Shown here: positions 21,996-33,387 of the stretch, piece after piece
How the letters are laid out: each line of letters begins with the position of its first letter
How positions within the stretch are numbered: position 1 is the first letter of the stretch
NCBI GenBank assembly: GCA_023614405.1
Contig: CM042689.1
Location: 305,451,132 to 305,515,131, forward strand
Length of the DNA stretch: 64,000 nucleotides
DNA from: Avena insularis
Taxonomy: Eukaryota > Streptophyta > Magnoliopsida > Poales > Poaceae
Direction: 5' to 3'
Program-made: the position numbers and the translations under genes
The notes under the pieces: model-generated
What the model saw: the letters and a program-made list of their open reading frames with translations, nothing else
Told to the model about the DNA's origin: nothing
Databases searched by the model: none

Positions 21996-23722
21996 TGTTA
22001 GAGATATGCCCAAGAGGCAATAATAAAGTGATTATTATTATATCTTTGTGTTTATGATAAATGTTTACATCCCATGCTATAATTGTATTAATAGGAAACA
22101 TTAATACTTTTGTGTTTTGTAAACATAAAAGAGTCCCTAGTAAGCCTCTTGTTAAACTAGTTTGTTGATTAATAGATGATTATGGTTTCCTGATCATGGA
22201 CATTGGATGTTATTAATAACAAGATCATATCATTATGATAATGGTGTGATGGACACACACCCATAGTAAGCATAGCATAAGATCAAGTAATTAAGTTCGT
22301 TTTTCTACAAGCTTTAAAATACACAGTAACCTAATCCTTCGACCATGAGATCATGTTAATCACCATCACTGGATGAGTGCTTTGATGACATCAAACGCCA
22401 CTTCCGTAACTGGGTGGTTATAAAGGTGGCATTAGGTATTCTGAAAGTATGTGTTGAAGCACATGGATCAAGAGTGAGATTTGTCCATCCAAATGACAGA
22501 TAGATATACTCTAGGACCTCTCGGTGGAATGTCATCCAATTGGCTTGCAAACATGTGACTGGGTCACAAGGGATGTCATATCACAATACTACTTATCGGT
22601 GAAGAGGTTGAAATAGGTATGGAGATACCAACGATCGAAACTCAGATAAGTAAAGTATCACGCGACAAAGGGAATCAGTATCGTATGTTAATGGTTCATT
22701 CGATCACAAAGTCATCGTTGAAATATGTGGGAGAAATTATGGATTTCCAAATCCCTCTATTGGTTATTCACCAGCGAGGTGTCTCGATCATGTCTGCATA
22801 GTTCGCAAACCGTAGGGTGACACACTTAAGGTTTGATGTTGTTTAAGTAGATATGTAATATGAGTTGGAGACTAAATCTTGTTCAGAGTCTCGAATTGGA
22901 TCCAGTACATCATGAGGAGATTCGGAATGGTCCAGAGAATAAGATTCATATAAAGCAAGTTATCTTCCGGGGTTCGGAAAAGTTTTTGGTGTGTTGACCG
23001 GAGCCACTAAAATGTTCTAGAGGGGCCACCAGTGGGCCCACCACCCCGAGAGGGGAAACATGGGCTGAGGAATGCTGTGGGGGCTCATGGGCCAGCCGCA
23101 CCAAGACCAAGGGGTCCCAATCGGCCAGCCCTAGGGTTTGGGGGGGGGGGGGAGACTTGGGGGCCAAGTTTCCCTGCCCCTCTCTTGCGTTGCCACTTGG
23201 AGGAGGTGGGACAAGGGGGAACCCTAGCCGCACCCCCCTCTATATAAAGAGGGGAGGTGAGGGTGCAACCCTGCCCCTTCCTCCTAACCCTAGCCGCCAT
23301 CTCTCCCTCCTCTGTCTTCCTGCTCCGGCTTAGGCGAAGCCCTACATGATTCTATCCTCCACCACCACCACCACCACCACGCCGTCGTGCTGCTGGGATT
23401 CCGAGGGGATCTACTACCTCCGCTGCCCACTAGAACATGGAGAGGAAGGTCTTCATCAACTCCGTATGTGTGACCGAGTGCAGAAGCGCTGCCGGAACAC
23501 GGTGCCGGAAGGATCGTCATCGCGATCTTGAGATTGGCAAGTGATCGAATACATCAACCACGAGATCCGATCTCGTTAACACTTTGGATCTACGAGGATT
23601 AGTTCTCTTCTATCTCATTGCACCTATCTTGTAGATTAGATCTTGGCTTTGCCATAGATTGGATCTTGGTTTTGTTTGTTCTTGAATTAGATTTTTTTGT
23701 TTTCCATGCAATGAACCCTACA
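21996..23722 (+). mobile_element. Copia element D, 5' LTR
   Basis: Starts TGTTAGAGATATGCCCAAGA and ends ATGAACCCTACA, 1727 bp, followed by a Met-tRNA-type PBS. A strong TATA box TATATAAA stands at 23241-23248, after a GC-rich block with a run of 13 G (about 23139-23151). A CCA triplet run (about 23359-23378) lies downstream of the expected transcription start. The outer end cuts into the integrase of element C; the presumed 5-bp target is ACTTT (21991-21995), whose partner would be outside the window. Confidence 0.9.
23241..23248 (+). promoter_or_regulatory. TATA box of copia element D LTR
   Basis: TATATAAA in a CCCCCCTC...GAGGGGAGG surrounding, the usual position for the LTR promoter of Triticeae copia elements, about 480 bases before the LTR end. 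Confidence 0.75.
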
Positions 23723-23723
23723 G

Positions 23724-23737
23724 TGGTATCAGAACCG
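23724..23737 (+). promoter_or_regulatory. Primer-binding site of element D
   Basis: TGGTATCAGAACCG, one base after the LTR, is the initiator-Met-tRNA primer site (consensus TGGTATCAGAGC) typical of plant copia elements. Confidence 0.88.
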
Positions 23738-24068
23738 AATCTATGTGTCGATCTGTTGCACGAGTAGAACAAAATGGTTTTGTGGGTGTTGATGCTCTTG
23801 TTGTCGCTTGCTTTTCGTGTTCTTTGCATCTTGCGGGATGGTGGGATGAAGCGGCCCGGGGTAACCTTACATGTCGTGGCACATGAGATTTGCTCCACGC
23901 TCAACATGCAACTTGTATTGCACAAGTGGCTTTGCGGGTGTCTGTCTCTCCCACCATAGTTAAGATCCAACTTACAATCTGCAGTTGACAACACTTGTAT
24001 CAGCGTTGTGGTTCTTGTCCATAGGTACTAACGGTTCTTATTAGAAAGCCCCAAGCCACGTAAAACAT
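23738..24068 (+). other. Leader of copia element D, cut by element A
   Basis: About 330 bases of untranslated leader after the PBS. No gag start can be supported before the sequence is interrupted at 24069 by the LTR of element A. Confidence 0.7.
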
Positions 24069-24186
24069 TGATAACCCACAAGTATAGGGGGTGTATCTTA
24101 GTACTTTCGATAAATAGGAGTGTCGATTGATGACCCACAAGTATAGGGGGTGTATCGTAGTACTTACGATAAATAGTAGTGTCGAT
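24069..24186 (-). repeat. Tandem 59-bp duplication of the LTR end of element A
   Basis: TGATAACCCACAAGTATAGG at 24069 and TGATGACCCACAAGTATAGG at 24128 begin two 59-base copies that differ at four positions. Both copies start with the LTR terminal TG, so the terminal segment itself was duplicated. Confidence 0.93.
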
Positions 24187-25614
24187 CCCAACGAGGAGCA
24201 GAAGGTGTTGAATTGTGGTATGGAGCAGGAAATCTCTGTAAATACTTAGCAAACGGATTTTTAGGGGTTTTCTAATAAAGCAAAGAAATAAAGTGCGAGT
24301 AATAAATACAACAAACAATTGCAGCAAGTGGCCCAATCCTTTCTTAGAAAAGGACAAGCCGGTGGAAATACTAATGAGTACCAAACGTTCTCGAGGACAC
24401 ATGGAAGTTCTGTCAAGTGATTTCGCTTCATATAGCTGAATAGTCTTCTTTGGTTTTGTAAGTGTTGTGTGGGTGAACCTGTGCTAATGTACCGACCTTA
24501 CTTGGACTAATACATACTTGTGATTAAACCCCTTGCAAGCATCCGCAACTACAAGAAAGCAATTAAGGTAAAAACCTAACCACAACCTTAAACTCTGAGA
24601 TCCTACACTCCCTTGTGCAATGGTGTCCTAACGGGGGTTCAGGTTTCTGTCACTCCGGTAACCCCACAATTAGTAGCCAAATACACAATGCATTCCCCTA
24701 GGCCCATAAATGGTGAAGTATCATGTAGTTGACGTTCACATGACACCACTAGAAGAATATCACCACAGCTTAAATACTAAACCATTGAATAATATTTCAA
24801 CACAAATCCACTACCAACAACATGACTTCTCCCATGTCCTCAAGAACTAAACGAACTACTCATGAGACATCATATGGATCAAGATCAGAGATGATATAAT
24901 GATGGATAACAATCTGAACATAAACAATAATTCAATGGTTCCACTCACAAGCATCAACTACAATAGTAATCAACACCGGGAAAGTTTCCCCTAAGAACTA
25001 TGCAAGATTCAACACAATTGTTACAGCGGGATGGAGTGATGACGACAGTGCTAGTGGATATGATGGTGTGGATGATGATGATCCCGATGAAGTCTAGCTT
25101 GATGATGGTGTTGATGGAGACGATCTCTCCTCTCCGGGAGAAATCTATCTGCCGGAGAGCTCTTTCTCTCTCGGTGTTTTCTGCCCCGCAAAGGCTGCGG
25201 AATCTTTCTGTGGTTGCTCCCCATGTATTAGGGTTTCGAGGAGAAGATATAGGCGAGAGGGCGGAGCCAGAGGTGGGCCAGGTGGGCCACACCCCCTATA
25301 GGTGCGGCCTAGGGGCGGCCCGCGCCTGGGTGGTGTGCCCCCCTGTGGCCCATCTCCCCCTCCCCTTCTGGCATTCTTCGTATTCTGGGAAAATAGGATT
25401 TTCCGTAGTTTTTCTGGTATTTTTCCGATCTTCGCAAAATTGCATCAAAACACCTCTTTTTCATCAGAATCCTGACTCCGGCAGTTCATCCTCCAAGAAT
25501 CATCCAACATGCAAAAACAGATGAAAAGACATAAGTAACACCTCTTAATATGAAATATACCAATGGATAGAGACAAATTATGATATATAATGGTGACGCA
25601 AATTGGACGTATCA
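24069..25614 (-). mobile_element. Gypsy element A (Athila-like), 3' LTR
   Basis: Read on the minus strand it starts TGATACGTCCAATTTGCGTC and ends CTATACTTGTGGGTTATCA, the same termini as the LTR of element B. A TATA-like CTATATCTT lies on the minus strand at 25245-25253, downstream of a GC-rich block. The outer 59 bases occur twice in tandem (24069-24127 and 24128-24186, four differences). Internally the LTR is followed by the polypurine tract and the rest of A to the right. Confidence 0.9.
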
Positions 25615-25622
25615 ACTCCCCC
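25615..25622 (-). promoter_or_regulatory. Polypurine tract of element A
   Basis: On the minus strand TTGGGGGAGT directly precedes the LTR start TGATACG. It is joined to the palindrome CCAAGCTTGG (25621-25630) and a perfect 8-bp stem hairpin at 25634-25653. Confidence 0.75.
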
Positions 25623-27617
25623 AAGCTTGGACCTTCGCTTGTCCGCAAGCGAAAACTGAGCTCAATAAACATGTCCACATGTTTATGGAGTGAAGTGTCG
25701 ATAAAAGAATACGAACAAGAAGCATCACACTTACCATTACACAACTCATATAAGAAAGAAACTCACCATTATATAACTTAGCTTGCAACAAGTATAGGAG
25801 TCACAATAGAGATGCATAAAGATAAATCATAATTGGAATTGGCAAACTTTGTTCTTGGTCAGAGAACAGCTGTCAAACAGTTTTCAAATAAAGCTTTTGT
25901 AGAAGTTTTACAACAGGAGTACTCTTTGCTCAAACATAAAAGGTTTTTCACAATGAAGGCTTTCAAAGTAATACTCATTAGATAAGAGTCTTGTGCAAAC
26001 AAGGAAGATAAAGAACATGATTGAAGAAATCATCATATGAATGATTGAAACACAACAACTCAAATGCTTGCTGGAGATATAGAGGAGTAGGTTTACTGAC
26101 TCAACTTAGAAGTAGGAGAAAGGCCCTTCATAGAGGGAAGCAGGAATTTCAAGTTCATAAAGAGCTTCCAAAAGATTATGGTACTTACTAGCTTTGATCT
26201 CTCATTGCCCCTATCATAAGCATCTTGAGGTGATTAAGGTTAAAGTGTACAAAGATGGAGTATATGCTTGACGAAATATAAGTTGGCAATCTCATGTCCC
26301 TTGAGTATGAGGGCCGCTCCTCATGCTACTCAACTTTAGTTACCGGTAAGTTCTTGTCATTGTAAGTACATGTGTATCATAAAGAACCATCAACGGGGTA
26401 CCCCTTGCACATGATACAGGAGCTATCCCATAATCAAAATGACAAGGCAAGCAGACAGTGAGCATCTCAACAATCTCTTATTTGCCATGGAAAAATGGCG
26501 CTTTTTCTCTCTTTCCTCTTTTCAATATGTCTCTCTTTTTTATATATAAGAAGAAAGCTTCATAGATTGCTCACTATGGTGATGCTGCAAGTTTTCACCA
26601 TGATTAAGCATGGCTTAGGCTAGCGGCCCAGGCGTTTCTCTAACACACATACATATCTCCATGGACTTACAAGCTCCCCTTTTATTTCACACCGATGACA
26701 TCCGCAAACAAAAGAGCATGATATCAACTGGGTATTCATTTACAAGTGTTGAAAGAGTTCCCCATGACAACACGGTTCTGCTAATCCCAACGTATAGATG
26801 CAAGCATATACAACTTCGATGACACAATGGTTCAAGTTTATTAGGGCAAGAAAATAAGGTGTGCCATCAAGTTCATGAGAGCTTTACTAACTAGTTTTCA
26901 CATAACAAAATAATTTTTAATTTGAAAGATAGATGAAGCTTGAGAATTTGCTTGGAATAGCATTAATGCTAATAGGTAGATATGGTGGACACAAATGGCA
27001 CGGGTTTTGGTTCAAAGGGATTGGATGCATGAGAAGTATGCCCTCTCAAAACAGGTTTTTGGCTAGCAAGGCTGGGTAGCAAGCAAAATAGTTGAAAGAA
27101 ACAAGCAAACATACAAGTAATAAAGCCAAACATGCAATCTTCCTTGAAGACACAAACGATCTTAAATAAAGAATACCAATATTATGAGCCAATCAAAAAA
27201 GAAAATAAATGATACAAAATACCTGTAAGCTTTTTCTCTTTTCCTTTCAAACCTCAAAAAGTGTTGCTACTGACCAGGGCTCGGTTTGCCAAAACCAATT
27301 TAGATCTACTTAATGCTCCCAAAGTGATACCAATACTGATCAACAAGATAAATCATATAATAGAGATTGCAAACTAAAATAAGAAGTGCAAAAAGTAAAA
27401 GATGAGACTTCTCATTAATATTCCATAAAGGCACTCACACCAAGGGATACATAGATAAACAACTAAAGGAGAGATACTTCATAATGCAAACCAACCTATA
27501 AGATAACTTCTCTACAAAAGATATGAAACTACTAAAAAGGTAAAAGATAATGATGTGATACCGCGACACTCCCCCAATCTTGGAACAAGACAAGGGGATG
27601 CCAAACCTGATGACGAA
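25623..27617 (-). other. Non-coding 3' region of element A
   Basis: About 2 kb of AT-rich sequence between the polypurine tract and the coiled-coil ORF. No ORF with a recognisable domain is seen on either strand. Near its right end a second polypurine-like sequence, minus strand CCAAGATTGGGGGAGTG (27568-27584), resembles the true tract next to the LTR. Confidence 0.7.
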
Positions 27618-28115
27618 TTACTGCTTCGGTGGTGGTGGTCCCTTGTCATCATTAGACTTCCAAGGTAAATGCTCCCCATCCACAAAGGATGTCTTGGTGT
27701 CCACAATCCTGAAACTAGAAGCAGAGCTTATGCGATTAAATCTAGCCTCATACTCATAGTTTTGATTTTGCATGTCATGGAGCTGCACTTGTAATTGGTT
27801 GGTGGCCTGATGGAGTGATAGGATTTTGTCTCGGAGCTCAGCAACCTCCTCCTTGTGCTTGGCGATGAGTTCTGAACTTATCTTATGGATGATATCCACT
27901 TTGCATTTCGCCATCTTCTTGTACCTGAAAACTTCCTGCTCCAATGCTTCCATCCTGTCTTCCAGACTGCCTTCTCCTTTAGGGCCTTGAACTTCTTTCA
28001 TCTGTACCTTACCATCCTTGAGAATCAACTCCTTAGGATGAATCTTCAACTCATACATATATGGGTTGATGACATTCGCGGAGGAATCCTCTATGGGTGA
28101 TCCAGAGGAAGACAT
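27618..28115 (-). CDS. Coiled-coil ORF in the env position of element A
   Basis: An intact 165-codon frame starting MSSSGSPIEDSSANVINPYM. Residues about 55-135 are heptad-rich (LEDRMEALEQEVFRYKKMAK, LSLHQATNQLQVQLHDMQNQ) and predict a coiled coil; the end is a Pro-rich tail. I recall similar unnamed ORFs in other Triticeae Athila-type elements. It lies between integrase and 3' LTR, where Athila elements have their env-like gene, but I see neither a signal peptide nor a membrane segment, so an envelope role is not supported. A TATA-like sequence lies about 95 bases upstream of the ATG. The function is unknown. Confidence 0.65.
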   Translation of the reverse strand: MSSSGSPIEDSSANVINPYMYELKIHPKELILKDGKVQMKEVQGPKGEGSLEDRMEALEQEVFRYKKMAKCKVDIIHKISSELIAKHKEEVAELRDKILSLHQATNQLQVQLHDMQNQNYEYEARFNRISSASSFRIVDTKTSFVDGEHLPWKSNDDKGPPPPKQ

Positions 28116-28209
28116 TGTAACTCCAAAACTGAGAATCTGCCTGCCAAAAACAGATCAAAACAGAAACACGGCAAGAACACAATACACGAACCTCAGGGGA
28201 TCCGAGGGG

Positions 28210-28218
28210 TTATATACT
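28210..28218 (-). promoter_or_regulatory. Internal TATA-like box before the coiled-coil ORF of A
   Basis: Minus strand AGTATATAACC, about 95 bases before the ATG at 28115. It is preceded (28250-28400) by a GC-rich block with GGTGCGGGCCCCAGCTGGCC-type text that resembles the block upstream of the TATA box in the LTRs of A and B. Confidence 0.5.
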
Positions 28219-28452
28219 ATGAAGTTTCAATGCATAAGGAAGGTATTGTGCGAAAACGAGGCGGAGACGGAGTTCAGGGGGCTCACACCCCCTCCAGGCG
28301 CGGCCAGCTGGGGCCCGCACCTAGGGTGGGTGTGGCCACCCTGGCCTCTGTTTCCTCCTCTGTTTCGTCTTGTAACCTTTCGTATGCAATAAACACATAA
28401 AAATATAAAAAGATAGGGTTTTCACAAACCTTCAGTTTTCACCACTTTTTAC

Positions 28453-29640
28453 CTATTCAAAGACGGAGTATGCAGATTCTGGAGTTTGGTTTCTAATAAA
28501 TTCTTCTGGAGTCACCATTTGAATAACATCAACATCTTCATTATAAGAATATCCAGAAATATAATGTTTGAGCCTTTGACCATTCACTACCTGTGTAGTG
28601 TTGTCCTTCAAAGAAGATATTTTGATAGCCCCTGAACGATACACTTCCTCAATAACAAAAGGTCCATCCCATTTTGAGAGTAGTTTCCCTGCAAAAAATC
28701 TGAGACGAGACCTATACAAAAGAACTTTCTCGCCAACATGGAATTCCCTTTTGAGAATTCTCCTATCATGCCATTTTTTTACCTTTTCCTTAAAGAGTCT
28801 AGAATTTTCATAAGCTTCACTTCTCCACTCATCTAAGGAACTCAGGTCAAGCAATCTTTTCTCACCGGCAAGTTTAAAATATCTATTCAGTTCTTTCACT
28901 GCCCAATAAGCTCTGTGTTCTAATTCTAAAGGCAAGTGACAAGCTTTCCCATAAACCATTTTGTAAGGAGACATCCCCATAGGATTTTTGTAAGCAGTTC
29001 TATAAGCCTATAAAGCGTCATTCAACTTTTTAGCCCGGTTTTTCCTAGATCTATTAACAGTCTTCTGCAAGATAGATTTAATTTCTCTATTAGAAAGTTC
29101 TACTTGCCCACTTGTTTGGGGGTGACAAGCTGAAGAAATTCTATGGTTAACATCATATTTGGCAAGAGTTTTCCTAAAACCACCATGAATTAAATGAGAG
29201 CCTCCATCAGTCATGAGATATCTAGGCACACGAAACCTAGGAAAAATAACATCTTTAAGCATTTTTAAAGAGGTGTTACCATCAACAATATTTGTAGGTA
29301 TGGCCTCTACCCACTTTGTAACATAATCAACAACAAGAAGAATATGAGTATACCCTTTTGAAGGAGGAAAATGACCCATAAAGTCAAATCCCCAACAGCC
29401 AAAAGGTTCAATAACAAGAGAATAATTCATAGGCATTTCATTGCGTCTAGAAATATTACCAACTCTTTGACATTCGTCACATGATAAAACAAACTTCCTT
29501 GCATCCTTGAAAAGAGTAGGCCAATAAAATCTAGATTTTAAATTTTTTTGTGCAGTTCTATCTCCAGCATGATGTCCTCCATAAGCACTGGCATGTCATT
29601 TCCTCAATATCTATTGTTGTTCATATTCTGGAAAACATCT
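28453..29640 (-). pseudogene. Element A integrase
   Basis: The core has all three acidic residues: D of WGFDFMGHFP, D of MTDGGSH and E of SGQVELSNRE, with the Athila-like ending NRSRKNRAKKLNDAL. The C-terminal part (28453-28980) reads MGMSPYKMVYGKACHLPLEL, REFHVGEKVLLYRSRLR and KWDGPFVIEEVY. A TAG at about 29010 and further stops near 29440 and 29590 separate the parts. Sequence type and order mark the Athila lineage. Confidence 0.88.
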
Positions 29641-31354
29641 TCACATAATACCATCTACTCCTTCTTTATATAAATGTGGGTCATCCCAAAAGTAATGCCT
29701 CAGATCATAAAAGAATTTTCTTCTTTGCTGGGCTGTAAAGGTTGGAGGCAAATACTTGGAAACAATAAAGTTAGCGTAATCAACATACCAAGGACTCTCA
29801 TGTGGTCTTACCCTTATTGCAGCCAACTATTCATTTGGAAAACTATCATTAACAGGCAAAGGGTAAAAAAATGTTTTCCAAACAAGATAGATTGTCAGCA
29901 ACAGTATTTTCAGCACCTTTCCTATCTACAATATGCAGATCAAACTCTTGTAAAAGCAACACCCATCTAATAAGCCTAGGCTTAGCGTCTTTCTTTGTCA
30001 TAAGGTACTTAATAGCAGCATGATCAGTATGAATAATAACCTTTGAATCAACAATATAGGGTCTAAACTTATTACAGGCAAAGATTACAGCTAAGAACTC
30101 CTTTTTAGTAGTAGCATAATTCTTTTGAGCACCATCTAGAGTCTTGCTAGCATAATGAATAACATTCAACTTCTTATCAACACGTTTCCCAAGAACAACA
30201 CCCACAAGAAAATCACTAGCATCACACATAATTTCAAAAGGTAAACTCCAATCAGGTGGTTGAACAATAGGAGCAGTAGTCAAAGCTTTCTTCAAAGTTT
30301 CAAAAGCTTCCTTACAATCATCATCAAAAACAAAAGGTACATCTTTTTGAAGAAAATTGGTAAGGGGCTTTGAAATTTTTGGAGAAATCTTTAATAATCC
30401 TCCTATAGAAACCAGCATGACCAAGGATACTGCGAATACCTTTAATATCCCTACGGCAAGGCATCTTCTCAATTGCTTCAATATTGGCTCTGTCAACTTC
30501 AATACCTCTTTCAGAAATTTTGTGTCCAAGAACAATCCCTTCATTAACCATGAAATGACATTTCTCCCAATTAAGAACAAGGTTAGTTTCTTCACATCTC
30601 TGCAAAAATTTATCAAGGTTGTGCAAACAATTATCAAAATAAGTTCCATAGACGGAGAAATCGTCCATGAAAACCTCCACAATTACTTCACAAAACCATG
30701 AAAGATAGCAGACATACATCTTTGAAAGGTAGCAGGAGCATTACATAAATCAAAAGGCATACGCCTATAAGCATAAGTTCCATAGGGACAAGTAAAGGTG
30801 GTTTTCTCTTGGTCTTATGCTTTCACCGCAATTTGAGAGAACCCAGAATAACCATCAAGAAAACAAAAGTGGGTCTTTTTAGACAACCGTTAGAGCATTT
30901 GATCAATAAAGGGCAAAGGATAATGATCTTTCTTAGTAACTTTATTAACCTTTATAAAATCAATGCACATCCTATACCCAACCACTACTCTTTGGGGTAT
31001 AAGCTCATTATTTTCATTAGGCACAACAGTGATTCCCTCTTTCTTTGGGACACAATGAACGGGGCTAACCCATTGACTATCAGCAATAGGGTAAATAATA
31101 CCAGCATCAAGGAGTTTTAATACCTCATTTCTTACCACATCCTTCATCTTAGGATTTAAACGCCGTTGGTGTTCAACAACTGGTTTTGCATCAGGTTCTA
31201 TATTGATAGCATGCTGACATATAGTAGGAGAAATCCCTTTTAAATCATCAAGAGTATACCCCATAGCTCCTCGGTGTTTCTTCAGTATTTCCAATAACCT
31301 TTCCTCTTCCTTTCCTAAAAGTTTAGAACTAATAATAACAGGATATATTTTCAT
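29641..31354 (-). pseudogene. Element A reverse transcriptase and RNase H
   Basis: From 31354 downward: LLDAGIIYPIADSQWVSPVH, YRMCIDFIKVNKVTKKDHYPLP, then the catalytic box [10 protein letters not shown] (near 30660-30675), [13 protein letters not shown], and RNase H with [48 protein letters not shown]. The last part (29641-29826) links to integrase. Frame changes near 30700 and stops near 30815-30890 break the gene. FMDD in place of YVDD is a usual Athila-type variant and not in itself a defect. Confidence 0.9.
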
Positions 31355-31395
31355 ATAATCTTGATAAGCATATTTAAGATCATCGGGTAGAGGTT

Positions 31396-31947
31396 TTAAT
31401 TCAAAACAGGGTCCCCTTTAGGTGGTAGTGTGGTACCCAAATCTTCCACAGGTAGATTATGCTTAAGTAACTCAGGTTGACGAAGGAAAACCTCGTCAAT
31501 CTCATTTCTTTCCTTCATGAAGACCTTGCTTTCATGATCTTCCATGAACTGCTGCAAGGCATTGTTAGGAGTAAGAGAAATAGCAGCAAGTTGTTCAACC
31601 CTGAAATCCTCATTAGGAAGTTCATTTTCATAAGGAGTTTTAACAAATTTGGAAAAATTAAACTCATAAGACTCTCCATCAAACTTAGTCAAAACCTTTT
31701 CCTTCCTACAATCTATGATAGCCCCACAAGTATTCAAGAAAGGTATACCAAAGATAATAGGACATGTTTTACTAGCTTCAGAACCAAGTATTAGAAAATT
31801 AGCAGGATATTTAATCTTACCATAAAGAACATCCATATCTCTTACAATGCCAATGGGACAGACTGTATCTCTATTAGCAAGGTGAATAACCACATCAATA
31901 TCCTCAAGCTCACAAGGACCAATTTCATGCATAATTTCGCTGTAAGC
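31396..31947 (-). pseudogene. Element A aspartic protease region (C-terminal part)
   Basis: The minus-strand frame reads VIHLANRDTVCPIGIVRDMD, FLILGSEASKTCPIIFGIPF, LNTCGAIIDCRKEKVLTKFD, the usual flap and C-terminal half of an Athila protease, then a linker (DEVFLRQPELLKHNLPVEDL) leading to RT. The catalytic D-S/T-G part is missing because element B is inserted at 31948; it should be found on the far side of B. Confidence 0.82.
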
Positions 31948-33298
31948 TGATACGTCCAAAACGTATCTACTTTCCCGAACACTTTTGCTATTGTTTCTCC
32001 TCTAAACTTGTGTGATTTGGATACAACTAACATGGACTAACACTGTTTTCAGCAGAATTACCTTGGTGTCTAGTTTTTGTGCAGAAAATGAACTATCAGG
32101 AAAAATCCCGGAAAATATGCCAAAAATTATATTTCACGAGAAGATCCACAGAGCTAGAAGAAGAGATGGAGAAAGGGCCTGGGGGCCCACACCCCTGCCA
32201 GGAGCGGGCCCACCACTAGCCGCGCCTAGGGGGGTGCATCCACCCCAGGCACCCCCTCGGCCTCCCTCTGCGCCTATAAGTTGCCTCTCGACCTAAAAAC
32301 CGAGGGGGGTTTGATAGTTTTCCAGAAAGAGTTCCGCTCCACCGCCGCCACCAGAAACCAAGATTCGGATCCAGAAACTCCATTCTGGCACCCTGCCAGG
32401 ACGGGGAATTTGGAGAGGATCATCTCCATCGTCATCACCAATGCATCTCCATCAACCACCAATATTTCTCTCATCCATGAGGGATTAATCCCCCGCTGTA
32501 GGCTTGGGGATGGTAGGGATTGGATGAGTTCTATCATGTAATCGAATAAGATTGTTAGGGCATAGTGCCTAGTATCTCTATTAGTGCTATTTGACTTTGT
32601 TGCAACTTGTTGTGCTTAATGCTTGTCACTAGGGCCTGAGTGCCATGATCTCAAATCTAAACTTATTATTGAATCATTATGATAGTATTGTTTGTGATCT
32701 TATCTGCAAGTTGTGTACACATATCATTGTCCGGATCCAAAGGCCCCAAAGTGACAATATTGGGACAACCGGAGGGGATGGCTGTGGTGTGAGGATCACA
32801 TGTGTTCACGGAGTGTTAATGCTTTGCTTCAATGCTCTATTAAAAGGAGCACCTTAATTGCTAGTAGTTCCCTAGAGGCCCCGCTGCCACGGGCTGGCTG
32901 GACAGAATATGTTGTGCAAGTTCTCATTGCGAGCACGTATGACTATATTTGGAGCACATTCCTAGGATTGTTTAGTACTTGGATGCTTGTTATCATTTAT
33001 CTGCAATGCCCTAGATCTTGAAGTTACATGCAACGCCCGTCCATCCATCCCTATGCCTACCGCACTCGAATCCTGCATCATTCTATCACTATTGCTCTGT
33101 TTTCTTTGTTGCTATTGCTTGTTGTGCTACTACCAAACTGTTGCTACTGATAAACTTCTGTGAGCAAAGGTGCAGCTGAACTGACAACTCAGTTGTTAAG
33201 GCTTGCAAGTATTCTTTGGCTCCCCTTGTGTCGAATCAATAAATTGGGTAATACTACCCGCGAAGACTGTTGCGATCCCCTATACTTGTGGGTTATCA
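31948..33298 (+). mobile_element. Gypsy element B (Athila-like), 5' LTR
   Basis: Starts TGATACGTCCAAAACGTATC and ends ATACTTGTGGGTTATCA, 1351 bp, opposite in orientation to the LTR of A and sharing its ends. A TATA-like CTATAAG lies at 32274-32280 after a GC-rich block (CCGCGCCTAGGGGGGTG). The presumed 5-bp target in A is TAAGC (31943-31947). Confidence 0.9.
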
Positions 33299-33309
33299 AA
33301 ACTATTTCC

Positions 33310-33327
33310 TGGCACCATTTCCGGGGA
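33310..33327 (+). promoter_or_regulatory. Primer-binding site of element B
   Basis: TGGCACCATTTCCGGGGA, 11 bases after the LTR. It differs at three bases from TGGCGCCGTTGCCGGGGA, the site I know from many Athila-type elements (Asp-tRNA type). Confidence 0.8.
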
Positions 33328-33387
33328 GCATAGCTTTATTTGTAAGTTCACTTGGATCTATTATTGTTCACTACTACTCCTTTCATC

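Noticed and set aside
23346..23531. Short ORF downstream of the TATA box of LTR D
   Set aside because: Lies in the R/U5 part of the LTR, contains a CCA microsatellite and has no domain; most likely a leader sequence.
27618..28115. Classical viral envelope gene in element A
   Set aside because: Position fits, but there is no signal peptide, membrane segment or Cys pattern; only a coiled coil can be supported.
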